From contig NC_089984.1 of the NCBI RefSeq assembly GCF_036417845.1, positions 2,108,001-2,172,000 on the forward strand: a DNA stretch of 64,000 nucleotides, given 5' to 3'. The notes beneath the pieces were generated by a model. That model was not told the origin of the DNA, did not search any database, and was given only the letters and a program-made list of their open reading frames with translations. Made by a program: the position numbers and the translations under genes. Below are positions 34,100 through 45,200 of this stretch, piece by piece. Origin of the DNA: Apteryx mantelli. Taxonomy: Eukaryota; Chordata; Aves; Apterygiformes; Apterygidae. Positions within the stretch are counted from its first letter, which is position 1. Each line of letters starts with the position of its first letter.

Positions 34100-34840
34100 G
34101 TCCCTCTTCCTCTTTGACCTCATCCTCTCACATTTATTCCCTTTCCTTTCATCTTTGGAATTCCTCCCAGCGCTGCTGCCAACATACTCACTTCCTCCCG
34201 CTTTCGCCTTTCCTTCTCCTTCCTTTCTTTTTCTGATCTTCCATTGTATATGAAAGTTGCTAACGATAGTATTGTCTGTAAATTCTCTCCCTGCCACCCG
34301 GGAGCATGTTTTCTGAAATACTCATGGATATCTGGTGCTGCTTGCTGGACCAATACGCTCACTGCCAGCCTTTCATTAACATTTTCCACAGACATCCCTC
34401 CATAGCAAAATAGCATAGTTTGCCGCAAAAAGACTGTTTCAAAAATTGAGTGTTCCTCAGACTTTTGCTAACGATAGTACCTTTTCTGAGATAACACCCA
34501 TTTGCCCGGCGGTTCTTATAGCTAAAACCAGATTTTGGCATGCCATTTCACATGCTGCCCAATCATTTGTATTATTATAATCCCAATTCGGATCTACTCG
34601 TCAAGGTTGTTGGTTTCTCTCTCAGTCTGCCGATTCCCTAACCTTTTCCCAATATCCGTTCTCTATCCCCTGGCTAAAATATCTGTTGTAACAATACTTG
34701 AACACCCCCCTAACAAAGGTAATGTCCCTTTACTATTGCAGAAAAAGGTCGAGCTGCCTTTTCCGGGTCCTCCCACACCCAGGGCATTTGCTGTGCCCAT
34801 TGAAGTAGATCTCCGGGAGCCCGTGGCCGATAAACATAGG
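34100..34840 (-). pseudogene. gag capsid remnant
   Basis: Capsid sequence can be followed in shifting frames from about 34,840 (LLQWAQQMPWVWEDPEKAAR, a capsid-type start) to about 34,100. It includes WQGENLQTIL (34,290-34,260) and a highly charged stretch (RSEKERKEKERRKREE, about 34,240-34,190) typical of the end of gammaretroviral capsid. Matrix is absent: the capsid begins within about 60 bases of the primer binding site. Several stops and frame changes are present. Confidence 0.8.
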
Positions 34841-34885
34841 CGTGCAAGACCAGTGCCAGTGCTCACCAGATGGGAACCTCGCTGT

Positions 34886-34903
34886 GTTCTATCTGGGGTG
34901 CCA
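34886..34903 (-). other. Candidate primer binding site of the provirus
   Basis: On the minus strand TGGCACCCCAGATAGAAC starts directly at the LTR boundary. The TGG start is what pairing with a tRNA CCA end requires. I could not match it confidently to one tRNA. Confidence 0.45.
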
Positions 34904-35024
34904 AACAGATAAAATAATCTGTTTTGTTTCGTTTGCTCTCGGGTACTGGTACTGAGCAGCAGGAGTCGTATTTCTAAGTTTTTAAGTGTTATATGCTGGC
35001 AATAAGATCCTTCTTGTGCTCTTA
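34904..35024 (-). repeat. Truncated 5' LTR of the provirus (about 120 bp)
   Basis: GAGCAGCAGGAGTC and the flanking A/T-rich sequence align with the R-U5 portion of the 3' LTR at 29,882-30,389. Homology stops near 35,020, where inverted 65-bp satellite begins. U3, with promoter and enhancer, is missing. Confidence 0.8.
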
Positions 35025-36215
35025 GCCAGGTACTGAGCAAAAGTGATTTCCAAGGAAGCTGTAAAACCATCTGCCTGCTAGGGGCCTATCAGATGCGGAG
35101 GCAAAAGTGAACTCAATCTGCATGGAAACCATGTGCTTCCTGCTGGCCTATAAGGTACAGGGGCACAATGACCTCAAATCGACAAAGAGGAGCCAAGAAC
35201 ATACAGTGGGACTATGTGGTGGTGAGGCAGAAGTAAACTGACAGGTAAATCCAGCAACAACGTGCCCAGCACTGGCCTATCAGGCACTCAGGCACAAGTG
35301 ACATCACAACCACAAACATCACCCTATGACCAGAACAGGCCTATCACGCACTGAGCCACAAGTGACCTCACAACCACAAACTGCACCCTCGTGACCAGCA
35401 CTGGCCTATCAGGCACTGAGCCACAAGTGACCTCACAACCACAAACTGCAGCCACAGGAGCAGCACTGCCCTGTCAGGCACTGAGCCACAAGTGACATCA
35501 CAACCACAAACACCAACCAAAGGACCAGCACTGGCCTATCAGGAACTGAGCCACAAGTGACCTCACAACCACAAACAGCAGCCACGCACCTAGCACTGGC
35601 CTATCAGGCACTGAGCCACAAGTGACCTCAGAAGCACACATAGCAATAATGTGTCTCATTGTTGCCTGTTATTTACAGATGCCCAAGTGCCCGAATTGTG
35701 TGGCAAAGGAAATTGCTTCCTTCTTGCCTCTCCGGTTCTCAGGAAGCAGTGGCTTCACAGGCTTCATCAAAGCCGCCTGCCCTCTGATGGCCTATGTGAT
35801 CGTAAGGAAATAGTGACCTCACAAGCAAAAACAGCAGCCATATGCCTACCCCTGGCCTCTCAATACTGAAACAAAATTAGCCTCACACTCTGCACTCAAA
35901 CCATGTGTGTGCTGCTGGCCTAGCATGGACTGAGGCACACCATCCCCAGAAGCACAAACAGCACTAACCTCCATACTGCTGGTCTACCAGGTGCTCATGC
36001 AGAAGTGGGCTCAGAACCAGAAACAGCAGCAATGGCCCTGCTCCCCCTTTAGGAGGCATTGAGACACAAGGCACCTCACCATCATCACCAAAGCTACGTG
36101 CATGCTGTTGGCCTACCAGATTCAGACGCACGACTCACCTCACAAGCACAAATGGCATCGACGTGCCTGCTGCTGCCCTATCTGGGACCGAGTCACAAGG
36201 GATCTCAAAACTGCA
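35025..36215 (-). repeat. Inverted, decayed block of the 65-bp satellite (about 18 units)
   Basis: The reverse complement of the array motif appears at 65-base spacing: CTGGCCTATCAGGCACTGAG, CCACAAGTGACCTCACAACC, ACAAACTGCA. Units between about 35,260 and 35,640 are close to the main-array consensus. Units to the right (to about 36,215) and immediately next to the provirus (35,025-35,260) are strongly diverged, retaining mainly GGCCTA, GCACAAG and CACCTCAC blocks. The orientation is opposite to both the main array and the block at 29,648. Confidence 0.9.
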
Positions 36216-37929
36216 AACCTTCACAGAGGAGAAGCTCACCTGGGCCAATCGCACGTCCCTTGATTACGCTGTGGTCACTCCGTACAGAACAGTCTTCTGC
36301 AAATGGCTTTCATCTCCTGGCAAGGCTCTCTCCAGATCATGCGACAGCTCCACTCTGCCACCCTGCACACAAATCCCAAAAGGAAATGATTGGTCTTGCT
36401 TTTCCTTTAGTACCATCAAGTCCGAGCTGGGAGCCTTTGCACTGCAGCACCTACACAATGGCAGCAGCATGCCACTTCCATTTCTACTGCATTTCTAGGG
36501 ACAGAGATCAGCTGAGGGAGCAGCTGCACTGCAAAGGCTTTCTGACACTCTCAGATCAGATCAGCGCTGCACCAGCCATCAACCTGACGCCAGACCTCTG
36601 CTCTGCCACCTAGTCTACAAACACACTGTCTCTGCCCCACAGAGCTGCCTCTTCTGCTAGATACAACCAAGTGCCAGCAAGAACAGATGCATGCAGGACA
36701 CTCGCCACTTGCACACTCCACAGCCACTGCTCTGCTCGCTGCCTTCCCTTGGCTTCTCAGCCCAGACACTCAGGGAAGCTCTTGCAGTTACACCACAAGG
36801 TGGCCAAGGCACTCTAGGCTCACAAGGCCTCTACAAATGAGCAGCACAAGATCAGGCACAGAGCTGCCTCCTTGGGTGATGCTGCTCTTTTCAGAGGAAA
36901 GGATCCTGCTTTCTTTGGGCACAGCAGGCTGTGGCTTTCCACCCCCATCCCCTCAGGAAGCTCCAGCTAGGGATGGGGGAATGGGGATTTTTCTTTAGTA
37001 ATACAAAAGATACAGATAAAACGCAGAAACAGTTGAGAGTCCTGAAGGCCTCCGGAGCCCAAAGGAACCTCCCTTCCTTCCCTTTGGTTACTTGGACAAG
37101 GAACCCTGGGGAAGGGAAGAAGAGCGCAGAGGCTTTGACATGAGGCCCAAGCAATGAGACAGCCCCACACTGGACGGCTGCTGAAATGACAGCTGTCCTG
37201 GATGCGCAGCCTCTGCAGCAGCAGTCCGGGCTCCACAGCTGGCTTCACAGAGCACGGAGGGCTGGGTGCCACAGGCAACCTGGTCCTGGGCACATCTTCA
37301 CCCCTCGCAGAGCCAGCAGCCCAAGAGCTCTGAGACTTCCACAGGTCAAGCTATGGAGGCTTTGGGGCACTCACACAAAGGCACTCAGGACATGCGGGCA
37401 TTTAGTATAAGGGTCTTGGACTCATCCTGTATGGCACCGCAACCTTCGAGGAAATAGGAGGGGGCACAATAGCATTTCCTGAGCGGGCTGGCAGGAACAG
37501 CAGTTGTGGGACGTGGAACTGGCAGCACAGCAGAGGTACTAGGAGGTGAACCCACACCCCAAGTCACCCAGGGAAGCCAGGTACATTTATGGAAGCCTTC
37601 GCATCCATACGTAGCCTCTTCTCAGTCACTTGCAGCTGCTTTCACAGAGGGCTCACGACGCTGGCCAAGATGTTGACAGGCACAGGGACACAGCCTGGCA
37701 TCCTGCCTCCATCCTCAGCGGCTCTAGGACTGCACTGGGAACCTCATGAGTGGAGCAACCTAGAAAGAAAGAAAGAATCGGAGTGTTACTGGCAGTTCTG
37801 CTGGCCTTACAGAGTCGCAACAGGCAGGGGCCAATGTCTCCCCTCTGTGCTGAGCTCTATTGGTGAGAACACAGCCAGCAGGGCCACCAAGACATTCTAC
37901 CCCTCTTTTTGGCAAACGTGAGACCATGT
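36216..37929. other. No supported feature
   Basis: The stretch is GC-rich, normal-complexity DNA with several overlapping open frames of 60-184 codons, none with a recognisable domain. I see no exon structure, LTR or tandem repeat. Confidence 0.4.
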
Positions 37930-38302
37930 CTGTATACCAGGTCCCATTTGGGCTCTCCAATTCTGCACAGGCGCTAACACACAGCAGGGAGTCCAGCACA
38001 GGGACACCAAGATGGTCAGGGGCTACAGTGTGGGGCCTATAAGGAGAGGCTGTGAGAGCTGAGTTTGTTCAGCCTAGACAAGAGAAGGCCAAGGGGCATC
38101 TTCATGCTGTGCACGGCTACCTTATGGAGGGCACAGAGAAGACGGAGCTGGATTTTCCTGGAGGTGCACACTAATAGCATGAGAGGCAACAGGGACAAAC
38201 TGGTCACTTTTTCTCCATGAGGATGGCCGAGCTGTGGCACAGGGATCCAGAGAGGTTCCCAGATCTCCATCCTTGGAGATAATCAAAACTTCACTGGAAA
38301 AG
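37930..38302 (+). mobile_element. CR1 LINE 3' fragment
   Basis: The sequence follows the order of the avian CR1 3' region: GAGTCCAGCACAGGGAC, CACCAAGATGGTCAGGGGC, GGAGAGGCTGTGAGAGCTGA, TTGTTCAGCCTAGACAAGAG, AGAGGCAACAGGGACAAACT and CTCCATCCTTGGAGATAATC. It is the end of the reverse transcriptase frame plus the 3' UTR, heavily truncated at its 5' end, plus orientation, with many substitutions and no intact frame. The match is to consensus from memory but extends over some 370 bp. Confidence 0.85.
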
Positions 38303-40973
38303 GCCCCAAGGTACCTCCTCTACTGGCACCTGCCTTGAGCACGGCGTTGGAGACCTACCTCCAGATGTCTCCCCCATTGCGGCCTCAAGGAATATGCTAT
38401 TCTGAGATTCTTGCCAAAGGCACCAGCGGCTTTGCAGATGCCGCCTCCACTGCTCACCAAGGACAGGTGTCTCAGAGTCACCCATCGCCCTCAGAAGCCT
38501 GACTTCTTGCGAGCTGGCATCTCCCCTCTCTGCAAGGCTCTGCGTAGGCACAACGTGGAGAAATGCCTCTGACTGCTTTCATTAACTACCCATCTCTCTG
38601 AGGGATCGGAATGGATTAGAGTCTGAGATGGGAAGATGCAATGACGGTCCAGATTCAACAGAAAGCCTTTAAGGAGGGAGAAGAGAACTCTCTCCAGCAG
38701 AGTCAGTACAATCCCATTGACTCACGGAAGCATCAAGACCTTCCGAAATTGCAAGCCTGAACGTCAGCTGACACAAACCACCAAACTTCGAGCATCCCTG
38801 GCTTGCACCACGATGCTCCAAGGAGGCAACACGGTCACCAACAGTCCTCACCCACGTCTCCCAGAAGGACACCGTGATGGCAGGCTGGGCTCTGGGAGCA
38901 GAGCACTGCTCTCTCCAGACACCTCCTCCCAGGCTGAGCAGCAAAACACTGGGGCCACCACCCGGCTCCACCACAGGGCATCTCGCACTGTGACACGCCG
39001 CCACCCCCACACTTCACAGCAGCAGCTCAGGGAAACACTTTAACATGGGTCTCTGACCCCCGGCAGGGACAAAGCTTCCTGCCCCCAAACCCCAGCAGCC
39101 GCCCTGGCCCAGATGCTCGGGGCAGGCTGCCACGTCTGCCTGCAAGGCAGCTCCCGCCTCTGGCCCAGGTCGCTCTGGCCCCTGCTCATGGCCCCACCAG
39201 CCCCTGCTGCAGCTCCTGCAGCAAAGCAGCCCCGGCACCAGCACCGCTGCCCCCGCCCCGGCGGGAGGGCCCCCGCCGCCATTTGAACGCGCCCGCTCTC
39301 CCTCTCCCTCGCTTCTCGCCTGCTTTGCTCCCGCTCCTCTTCCACTTCTCTCACGTCTTTTTCCTTCCACATGTTGGACTGCAATTGGCTGACAGAGCCA
39401 TCAGTGAAATTGATGCCCGCCCTCCTCCTCCTGCCGGCCAATAGGAGGGCTGCACTGGGGGGATGCCATGGCAACATTGGGCCCTCCTGCCCTGGCAGCC
39501 AGCTCCACCTTTTCCCCCCATGGTTGGGCAGCATGTTGTGGGCGGCAGCGCGGGGCGTGGCGGGGCTCTGCGCCCTGGGGGCCGTGCGGGGTGCAGGGGG
39601 CAGCACTGGGGCCTGTGCTGGTGGCAGCCCTGGTGCTGGCATGGGGGCCCTGGGGCTGGCTGGGGCACCGGAGCCCACGGTCAGTGTCCTGTTGCCCGCA
39701 GGGCAGGGCAGGGCAGTGTCCTCTCGCCCCTCCTGCCCCATCAGGACCCTCAGGCAGGGCTCTCATGGCAGCCCCCAGCCCTGTCCAGCCACCCCCACAG
39801 CCTGGCATCCACAGCAGTTTTTGCAGTTAACAGTCTCTGTGCGACACCTCAGGAAGGAGCTCCAGAAGCCCTTACCATCAGTGGAGAGCCTCAGGAGCGT
39901 TGGGAACAAGGAACAGCAGTGCGGGCTGATAGTATCGGTCCAGCAGTCGTCCATCTCGCTTGCCTCCTTGCCCTCGTTTCACCTCTCCAGCCAGGGAGGA
40001 AGGACACTCTTCCCATCTCATCACCAAAACACCTCTCCGACATGCCCCTACTCCTCTGCCTGTTGGTGAAGGTTGCAACGTGGCTCCCGTCCCTCCTCCT
40101 TACCATGGCGTGGCTCCAAAGGGCAGCAGTGAGGAGCGCATCAGCAGTGCCCAGCAGCAACCGGGCCTCGCAGGGATGTGAGGGCACTGCTGCAGCACCA
40201 GGGAGACCTCCCTGTGATGCAGCACATCCTACTGTGACCTCGGCTTGTGTCATCTGAGGGCTCAGTAGGTCACTGCCATGGAGATGGCCCAGCCAGGGAG
40301 AGAGCAGAGAGATTTCCCCTCACATCCTGGAAGCAGTCACCTCCCTTCACCGCAGTTATTTTCCAAAACTTGCTGATAAATCCTTCAGGAACGTCTGCAG
40401 ACACTGTCAAAGACTGTGAAATATCTCAAATGGGGCACTGGAGAAATCACTTCTGTGCCCCTGCACTGACAGGTCTCTGCTCTGGGCGGACCTGTGCGGG
40501 AAGCCAGGGTTTTGGGATTAGTCTGGGGTTTGGCATTTTTCAAAGCTGAGATCAAAGTCATGTGGGATGAAACAGCACAAAGCGTGGCCACGGGCTGAGA
40601 TGCTTTGGTGAGCCTCAAAACTGGTTTCTCCTACCATTTTTGTAGAAGTAGGATGTAGGACAATGTGGGACAGGATGTAGCCTTCCTCTTTTAGGCACCA
40701 AGGCAGGCTCTTTGCTTTTAAAAGTCCTCAACAAGGTTTCTCAGTCTGCAGTGCTTCAGATAGAGATGATATGCCAGAAAAAAGCAAACATGCCCTTAAG
40801 ACACATCATCCAGAGGGCTTTATCCAGGACCCTGGTCGCTGCCAGGCTCCAAAGCCATGGGTCAGGCCAGGGAGGAAATCTGGGGAAGTTTTCTCATTTC
40901 CCATGAATTTTTCCCAGCTTTCCTTCTGGCTGAGTTTGCGGAAAGACAATTCTCATCTCTGAGCTTCAGTTGG
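38303..40973. other. No supported gene; contains a promoter-like CpG-rich segment
   Basis: The stretch consists of GC-rich DNA with many overlapping open frames on both strands (38.7-40.3 kb). None shows a known domain. The only structured part is the promoter-like segment at about 39,240-39,490, listed separately. Confidence 0.4.
39240..39490. promoter_or_regulatory. CpG-rich promoter-like segment with CCAAT boxes and an RFX-type X-box
   Basis: Within 250 bp there are: a YY1-like GCCGCCATTTG (about 39,276), an inverted CCAAT box in GCAATTGGCTG (about 39,381), a CCAAT box in GGCCAATAGGAGG (about 39,438), and GATGCCATGGCAAC (about 39,461), which matches the palindromic RFX X-box. CpG density is high compared with the flanks. 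On the plus strand, an ATG at 39,533 begins an Ala/Arg/Gly-rich N-terminus (MLWAAARGVAGLCALGAVRG) like a mitochondrial presequence, and the frame could end at a donor near 39,680. No downstream exons were identified, so the gene it might drive is unknown. Confidence 0.35.
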
Positions 40974-41908
40974 TGTCGCGGGACGACCGACTATCTTACA
41001 GTCCCAGCCCGTGTGGGTTTCGTGTGGCGCGAGGGAGGGGAGGAGGGGGAGAGGAGATTTACTGCATGACTCCACAACTTGTTTCAAAGACCAAAATTTA
41101 CTACAGAAGCTGCAATGGTACAAAGCAAGAATTTGTGTTAACAGAACCTCAGCTCAACTAGAAGAGTTATTTGTAATTACACTAAAAGTTATGCTAACAG
41201 TAACTACTTAGTAAACAGAAAAGGATAGCTAATTTATACTAACTGTAAATACCCAAATGAATGAACTAGGCAAACCAATTCTGATCGGTCTTACCTATGC
41301 CTTGCCTTAGCGGCCAACGTACACTCAGTCCCAGGGAAGTAACTGTGGGAGGGCGTCCCCGTCCCGAGGGGTTCCGCAAGTTGGCAGACCCGCTGTCACC
41401 CGTGAAGAGCCAAAGACGGCCTCCGGGGCCAACTTATTTATACCCTTCAAGGGAAGGTGGAGGTGGAGTCACTAGACCAGTTGCAGTTCTCTTGACGCAG
41501 TCACAGTCCCTAGCTCTTGGCTGCTGCAGGGTTCAACTCTCCTGCATCCTTGTTATGAGGATCGCACCCACAGTCATGGGTTGGGGGGGGGGGTGGCTGA
41601 ACACCCCAAAGGTAGGCTAGCTGCCTTGTGCACTCTTCAGCACTGAAGAAAGGAGTTTGAGTGACTGTGAATGACTGCTTGACTCTTGCAGTGGTGGTGC
41701 CAAGGAGAGATGCCATAGCTGGGGTAAGGAGGAGTTAATTCCAGTCCGCAATGGGGTCCCAGCCATGAAAGCAGGTGTTATGTCTCAGGGTCCTGATGAG
41801 GAGGAGAAAGTCCTGACCACAGCAATTAACACTGCCCCAGCAGTGAGAGGAGGCTTTTGTTTCTCAAGGTCCAGGTGCCAAGGCAGGCCTTATCTCAAAG
41901 TCTTGACA
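40974..41908 (-). mobile_element. 3' LTR of a second retroelement (about 935 bp)
   Basis: On the plus strand the element starts TGTCGCGGGACGACCG and ends AGTCTTGACA, giving TG...CA termini. On the minus strand a TATA box in GGTATAAATAAG lies near 41,444, with a CG-rich initiator region downstream. A polypurine tract sits just outside the high-coordinate end, so this is a 3' LTR in minus orientation, of a different family from the LTRs at 29.1, 29.9, 48.8 and 49.9 kb. It contains a poly-G tract (about 41,582-41,592). The matching 5' LTR is not in the window. Confidence 0.75.
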
Positions 41909-41922
41909 TCCCCCCTTTTGGA
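41909..41922 (-). other. Polypurine tract next to the 40,974-41,908 LTR
   Basis: On the minus strand CCAAAAGGGGGGA immediately precedes the LTR start TGTCAAGAC. The arrangement of a purine tract followed by TG fixes the LTR boundary and the minus orientation. Confidence 0.7.
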
Positions 41923-41944
41923 GAGTAAAAAACAGGAATTCAGG

Positions 41945-42274
41945 CTACTTGTAACTGGCACCAGATGTGTATGGGCGGGGGGGAGGGGGGAGCTGGGAGT
42001 ATCCCCCCACAAAGGCTCTGTGTTCTGGTCTTTCTTTCCTACTTTTCTCTTTTACATCATCATTAAAAGAACAATTGTTTTGGTTCATGCCACCTCTCCT
42101 CAGGAAACTCTCATCTGAATCTGACGCAGAGACCATGTTGAAGCAGGAAGCCAGGCTTCCCCCTTCATCAGCAGAGATGGGGGAACCTCGGAGCCCACTA
42201 GTCTGAGCTCCCTCAGATGCCCCCAGTGCAATGAGGGGAGTTTCCCTGTGCAGTGTTGCTTTCAGCACTGACAC
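41945..42274 (-). pseudogene. Internal 3' remnant of the second retroelement
   Basis: A 109-codon open frame lies directly upstream of the polypurine tract on the minus strand, where the end of env or the last gene of a retroelement is expected. It is hydrophilic (Ser/Glu/Lys-rich) and shows no membrane anchor or CX6CC motif, so env origin is inferred from position only. The sequence beyond 42,280 is not recognisably retroviral. Confidence 0.3.
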
Positions 42275-42279
42275 TGAGG

Positions 42280-45200
42280 GAGTTCAGGGGAACAGAGTCA
42301 GGCTTGGATGAGCACAGGTGGGCTGAGACCATGGGCCCTGTGTCCATCAGGAGAGCTCAGCTCCCCTGGCCGCAGTCGGACTGTGATTCCACTGCCCTCT
42401 TCTGCAAGGCTGGCAGCCAGCTGTCACTGTGCGTTGGTCCCTTGCCTCTACGCTGCTCCAACGCTCAAAGCAGAGCAGGAACGGAGAGGAGGAGAGGGGA
42501 GGAGAGTCAGGACACAGCTTGTGGGGACAGAGCCTGTGCTCCTCAGGACCATCCCCCCACTGCCACAGCAGGAATTTCTGGGTTGCAGCCTTTGCATGGG
42601 GCCTGCAGCTTTCCTGGAGACACATCCAGCAAAGCCAGCAGGACTTTCTCCTTTCAGGGCTATTCTCCTTATTTCCACCGGGTCCTGCTGCACTCTAGTG
42701 TGGCTATATGGGCTAAGTGCTCTCCTAACGTGGTGGTGGTAGCGTTGTGCTTCCCTGTGCATTCCTGTGAAGACAGGCAGGAGCAGGCTTTGGGCACCTT
42801 TACGCCAGACCTGGCCTCCAGAACAACATTTCTCTGTTTTTCCCTCTTCTGCTCCCCAGTCCTTTGTGCAGCCCTCCATCCATCTGTCTGGCCCTCTATC
42901 CCTCTCTGCCTAGTCCTTTGTCCAGCACCCCTAACCCTGGGGCCAGGTCTCTAGTCTTCTCTTTCTTTCTCCATCCATCTGCCAAGCTCTCTATCCCTCC
43001 TTTCTTCTGTTCTGCTCCCTGTCCCTGTGCCCAGCTGAAGGTCTGTCATTCCTCTGTGTTTTGTCTGGCGTGGCAAGCGCCAAGAGGCTGTTGGCACTCA
43101 GCAGAGATGATCGGCAGCGCCCAGAGGGTCCCATCGATCTGCCTGGCTCGGGTCACGTGAGACACCTCGGCAGGGACTCTGTGTGCAGAGGGCTGTGGAT
43201 GTGCAGTGGGGGACGTAGTAGGCAGTGAAGAGGCTCCTGGGGAAGGAAGGTGTCACGGCGGCAGAGAGCAGCAGAGGCTCTGAGTACTCGGCTGTTAGGA
43301 CAGGTGCTCGTGGTAGGGCGGTCTGGAGCTGCTGTCGTCGTCTGTCCTACTCGTCACCGCGGCCTGCAGTTACTGCCTCTTGTCTGCCTGTGCGCAGACA
43401 GGGCTGCCGCGCGGTGCAGCTCGAGTCGTGGTTGCGGCGCTGGCATCGAGCCCGCTTTTCTGTCAGGTCTGCCTTTATGCAAGCTGGTGTCTTCCCTACA
43501 TCAGCCTTGCTCTGCTCCTCTTCCTCTGCGCTCGACTCTGCTTTCTGGCACACTGTTATGTCATAGGGCTTTCCAGCAGGGTCTGTCTGACTTGGGCCAC
43601 TTGTGTTGTTCACTAGGCAGCCTGAGCGAGTGAAGCAAAATCCTCCTCCTGTCACTGTCCTGGCCAGAGTCAGTTTCCCATCAGCTCAGTCTCTCCAGAG
43701 TTTGCAGTTTTTGGAGGCTTTAGTTTTTATCCTGCCTTGGCTGGACAGTGCTTTCTGAGAGCATCTGTCAGCGGCATAGTTTCCCTGAGGAGGTTCATCT
43801 ACCGAAGGCTGGAGGTGGCCAGGTGACTGACGAAGCCTGAGTGTACGTGAGGGCTGCTGTGACATCCTTGCGATGAAATGGAGCCAGAGAGGGTGAGTGA
43901 AGCAGCACAGAGGGTCAGTCATAATTGCGGAAACAATTATGGGCCTTGGACTAGTGAGTAGTTCTAGGAGGGCTGTGCAGTTGCCAGGCCTCTCAGTAAG
44001 CGTTCTGGCCACTTTGCAGGTGGCTGAAGCATAGTCTGGCAGGCGAAGGAGCATTGTCACAGCTGGGAGCTCTGTGGAGATCTGCGGCTGGCCATGGAGG
44101 ATGAGCTCTGACTTGCAGCATGGACACAGCTAAGTCCTGCGGCTGCACTGTGTGTGAGCAGGGCTGGGAGGTGGAAGGTGGTTTTGCCCTAGGTGGTTAC
44201 TGGTGTCATTGGCTGTGGATGTTTGCCCATGGAGCTGAGCAGACCAAAAATATTGTCTGTAGTGGTGATGAATTCGTGCTTGCGGTGTTTCAGGTAGGTG
44301 CAGTGGAAGCGCAGCTTAGTGCAATCCAATGGCGTGATTCTTGCACATGCCCGTGTTTGAATGGTGGCTAAAACCAAGCCTATAAACAGCAGCCGTAACG
44401 TGATTCTGATGCGCGTCTTTCTGTTCTGCTGCCCTTCTAAAGGAAGGGGAAACTTCTTAAGCTGTGGGCAAAACCCCATGGCTTCTCTGTACTGTTCTCA
44501 TGCTCATGGGTGCTTTGGTGTTTCTTGCTTAAAGCTGAGGGTTTGAAGTCTTTCACTTAAGGTTTATTGTTTAGTTTGTTACTGAGGGTCTGTCACTCAG
44601 GGGTTATGGTGTATGACTTCATTTTGTGGGGATCAGTCTTTATCAGTCAGAGTTTACAGTTTGTTCATTTAGCGATCAGGGCGCAGAACTTAAAATCCAA
44701 CCTCATCCATAAATTTGAAAGCCTTGGCAACCATTTGCATTCCAAGATTTGCAGTTTGTCACTTAGGGTGCAGGGTTTACAGCTTACTGATCAACGAAAA
44801 GGGCTAAATCCTTGGATAATAAACTGCAAGCCCTGAAGCCTAAGCAGCAGGCTGTGAACCCTCCTTTGGGGTTTGTAACCTTCCCCTGGACCCAGCGTTC
44901 AGCTCTGTGCGCTGACCTGAGGTCTGGGTTTCATGTGGCGCAGGCCCATCACACCGAGACTGGCGATGCGATGGGTGAGCTGAGCACTGTGAGTGTGTCC
45001 TGCAGGGCTCTAGTCTGGGGTAGGGCAGAAGCGCAGGCAGGTGAGATCAGGCCTTTTGCTCTCAACTCTCAGAGGTGGATCCTATCCCTGAAGCAAAAAG
45101 CAGAGGGGGTAGGCTGTCGGCTACGCAGACACCTGCCGCGTCAAGGGCAGCAGCAGGAGCTGACCCTTCCCCGACGGATGGATGAACCCTGGTGTGGTCA

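Larger units (their letters stand above)
29882..35024 (-). mobile_element. Gammaretrovirus-like endogenous provirus, defective
   Basis: Read on the minus strand the order is: remnant 5' LTR (35,024-34,904), candidate primer binding site (34,903-34,886), gag, pol, env, polypurine tract and 3' LTR (30,389-29,882). The pol and env layout, the YIDD reverse transcriptase motif, the charged Arg/Lys/Glu-rich end of capsid and the CX6CC motif of the envelope transmembrane subunit place it near gammaretroviruses. It is not functional: every gene has stops, frameshifts or deletions. Matrix, nucleocapsid and protease are missing or unrecognisable, most of the surface subunit is deleted, and the 5' LTR lacks U3. 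At about 5.1 kb it is well short of the usual 8-9 kb. It lies between satellite blocks of opposite orientation. Confidence 0.9.

Noticed and set aside
31485..34541. Plus-strand open frames across the provirus (for example 33,595-34,236)
   Set aside because: They are antisense shadows of the minus-strand pol and gag remnants.
38669..40257. Long overlapping frames on both strands (up to 264 codons)
   Set aside because: The mutual overlap in GC-rich DNA and absence of domains suggest chance frames; only the promoter-like cluster nearby is reported.
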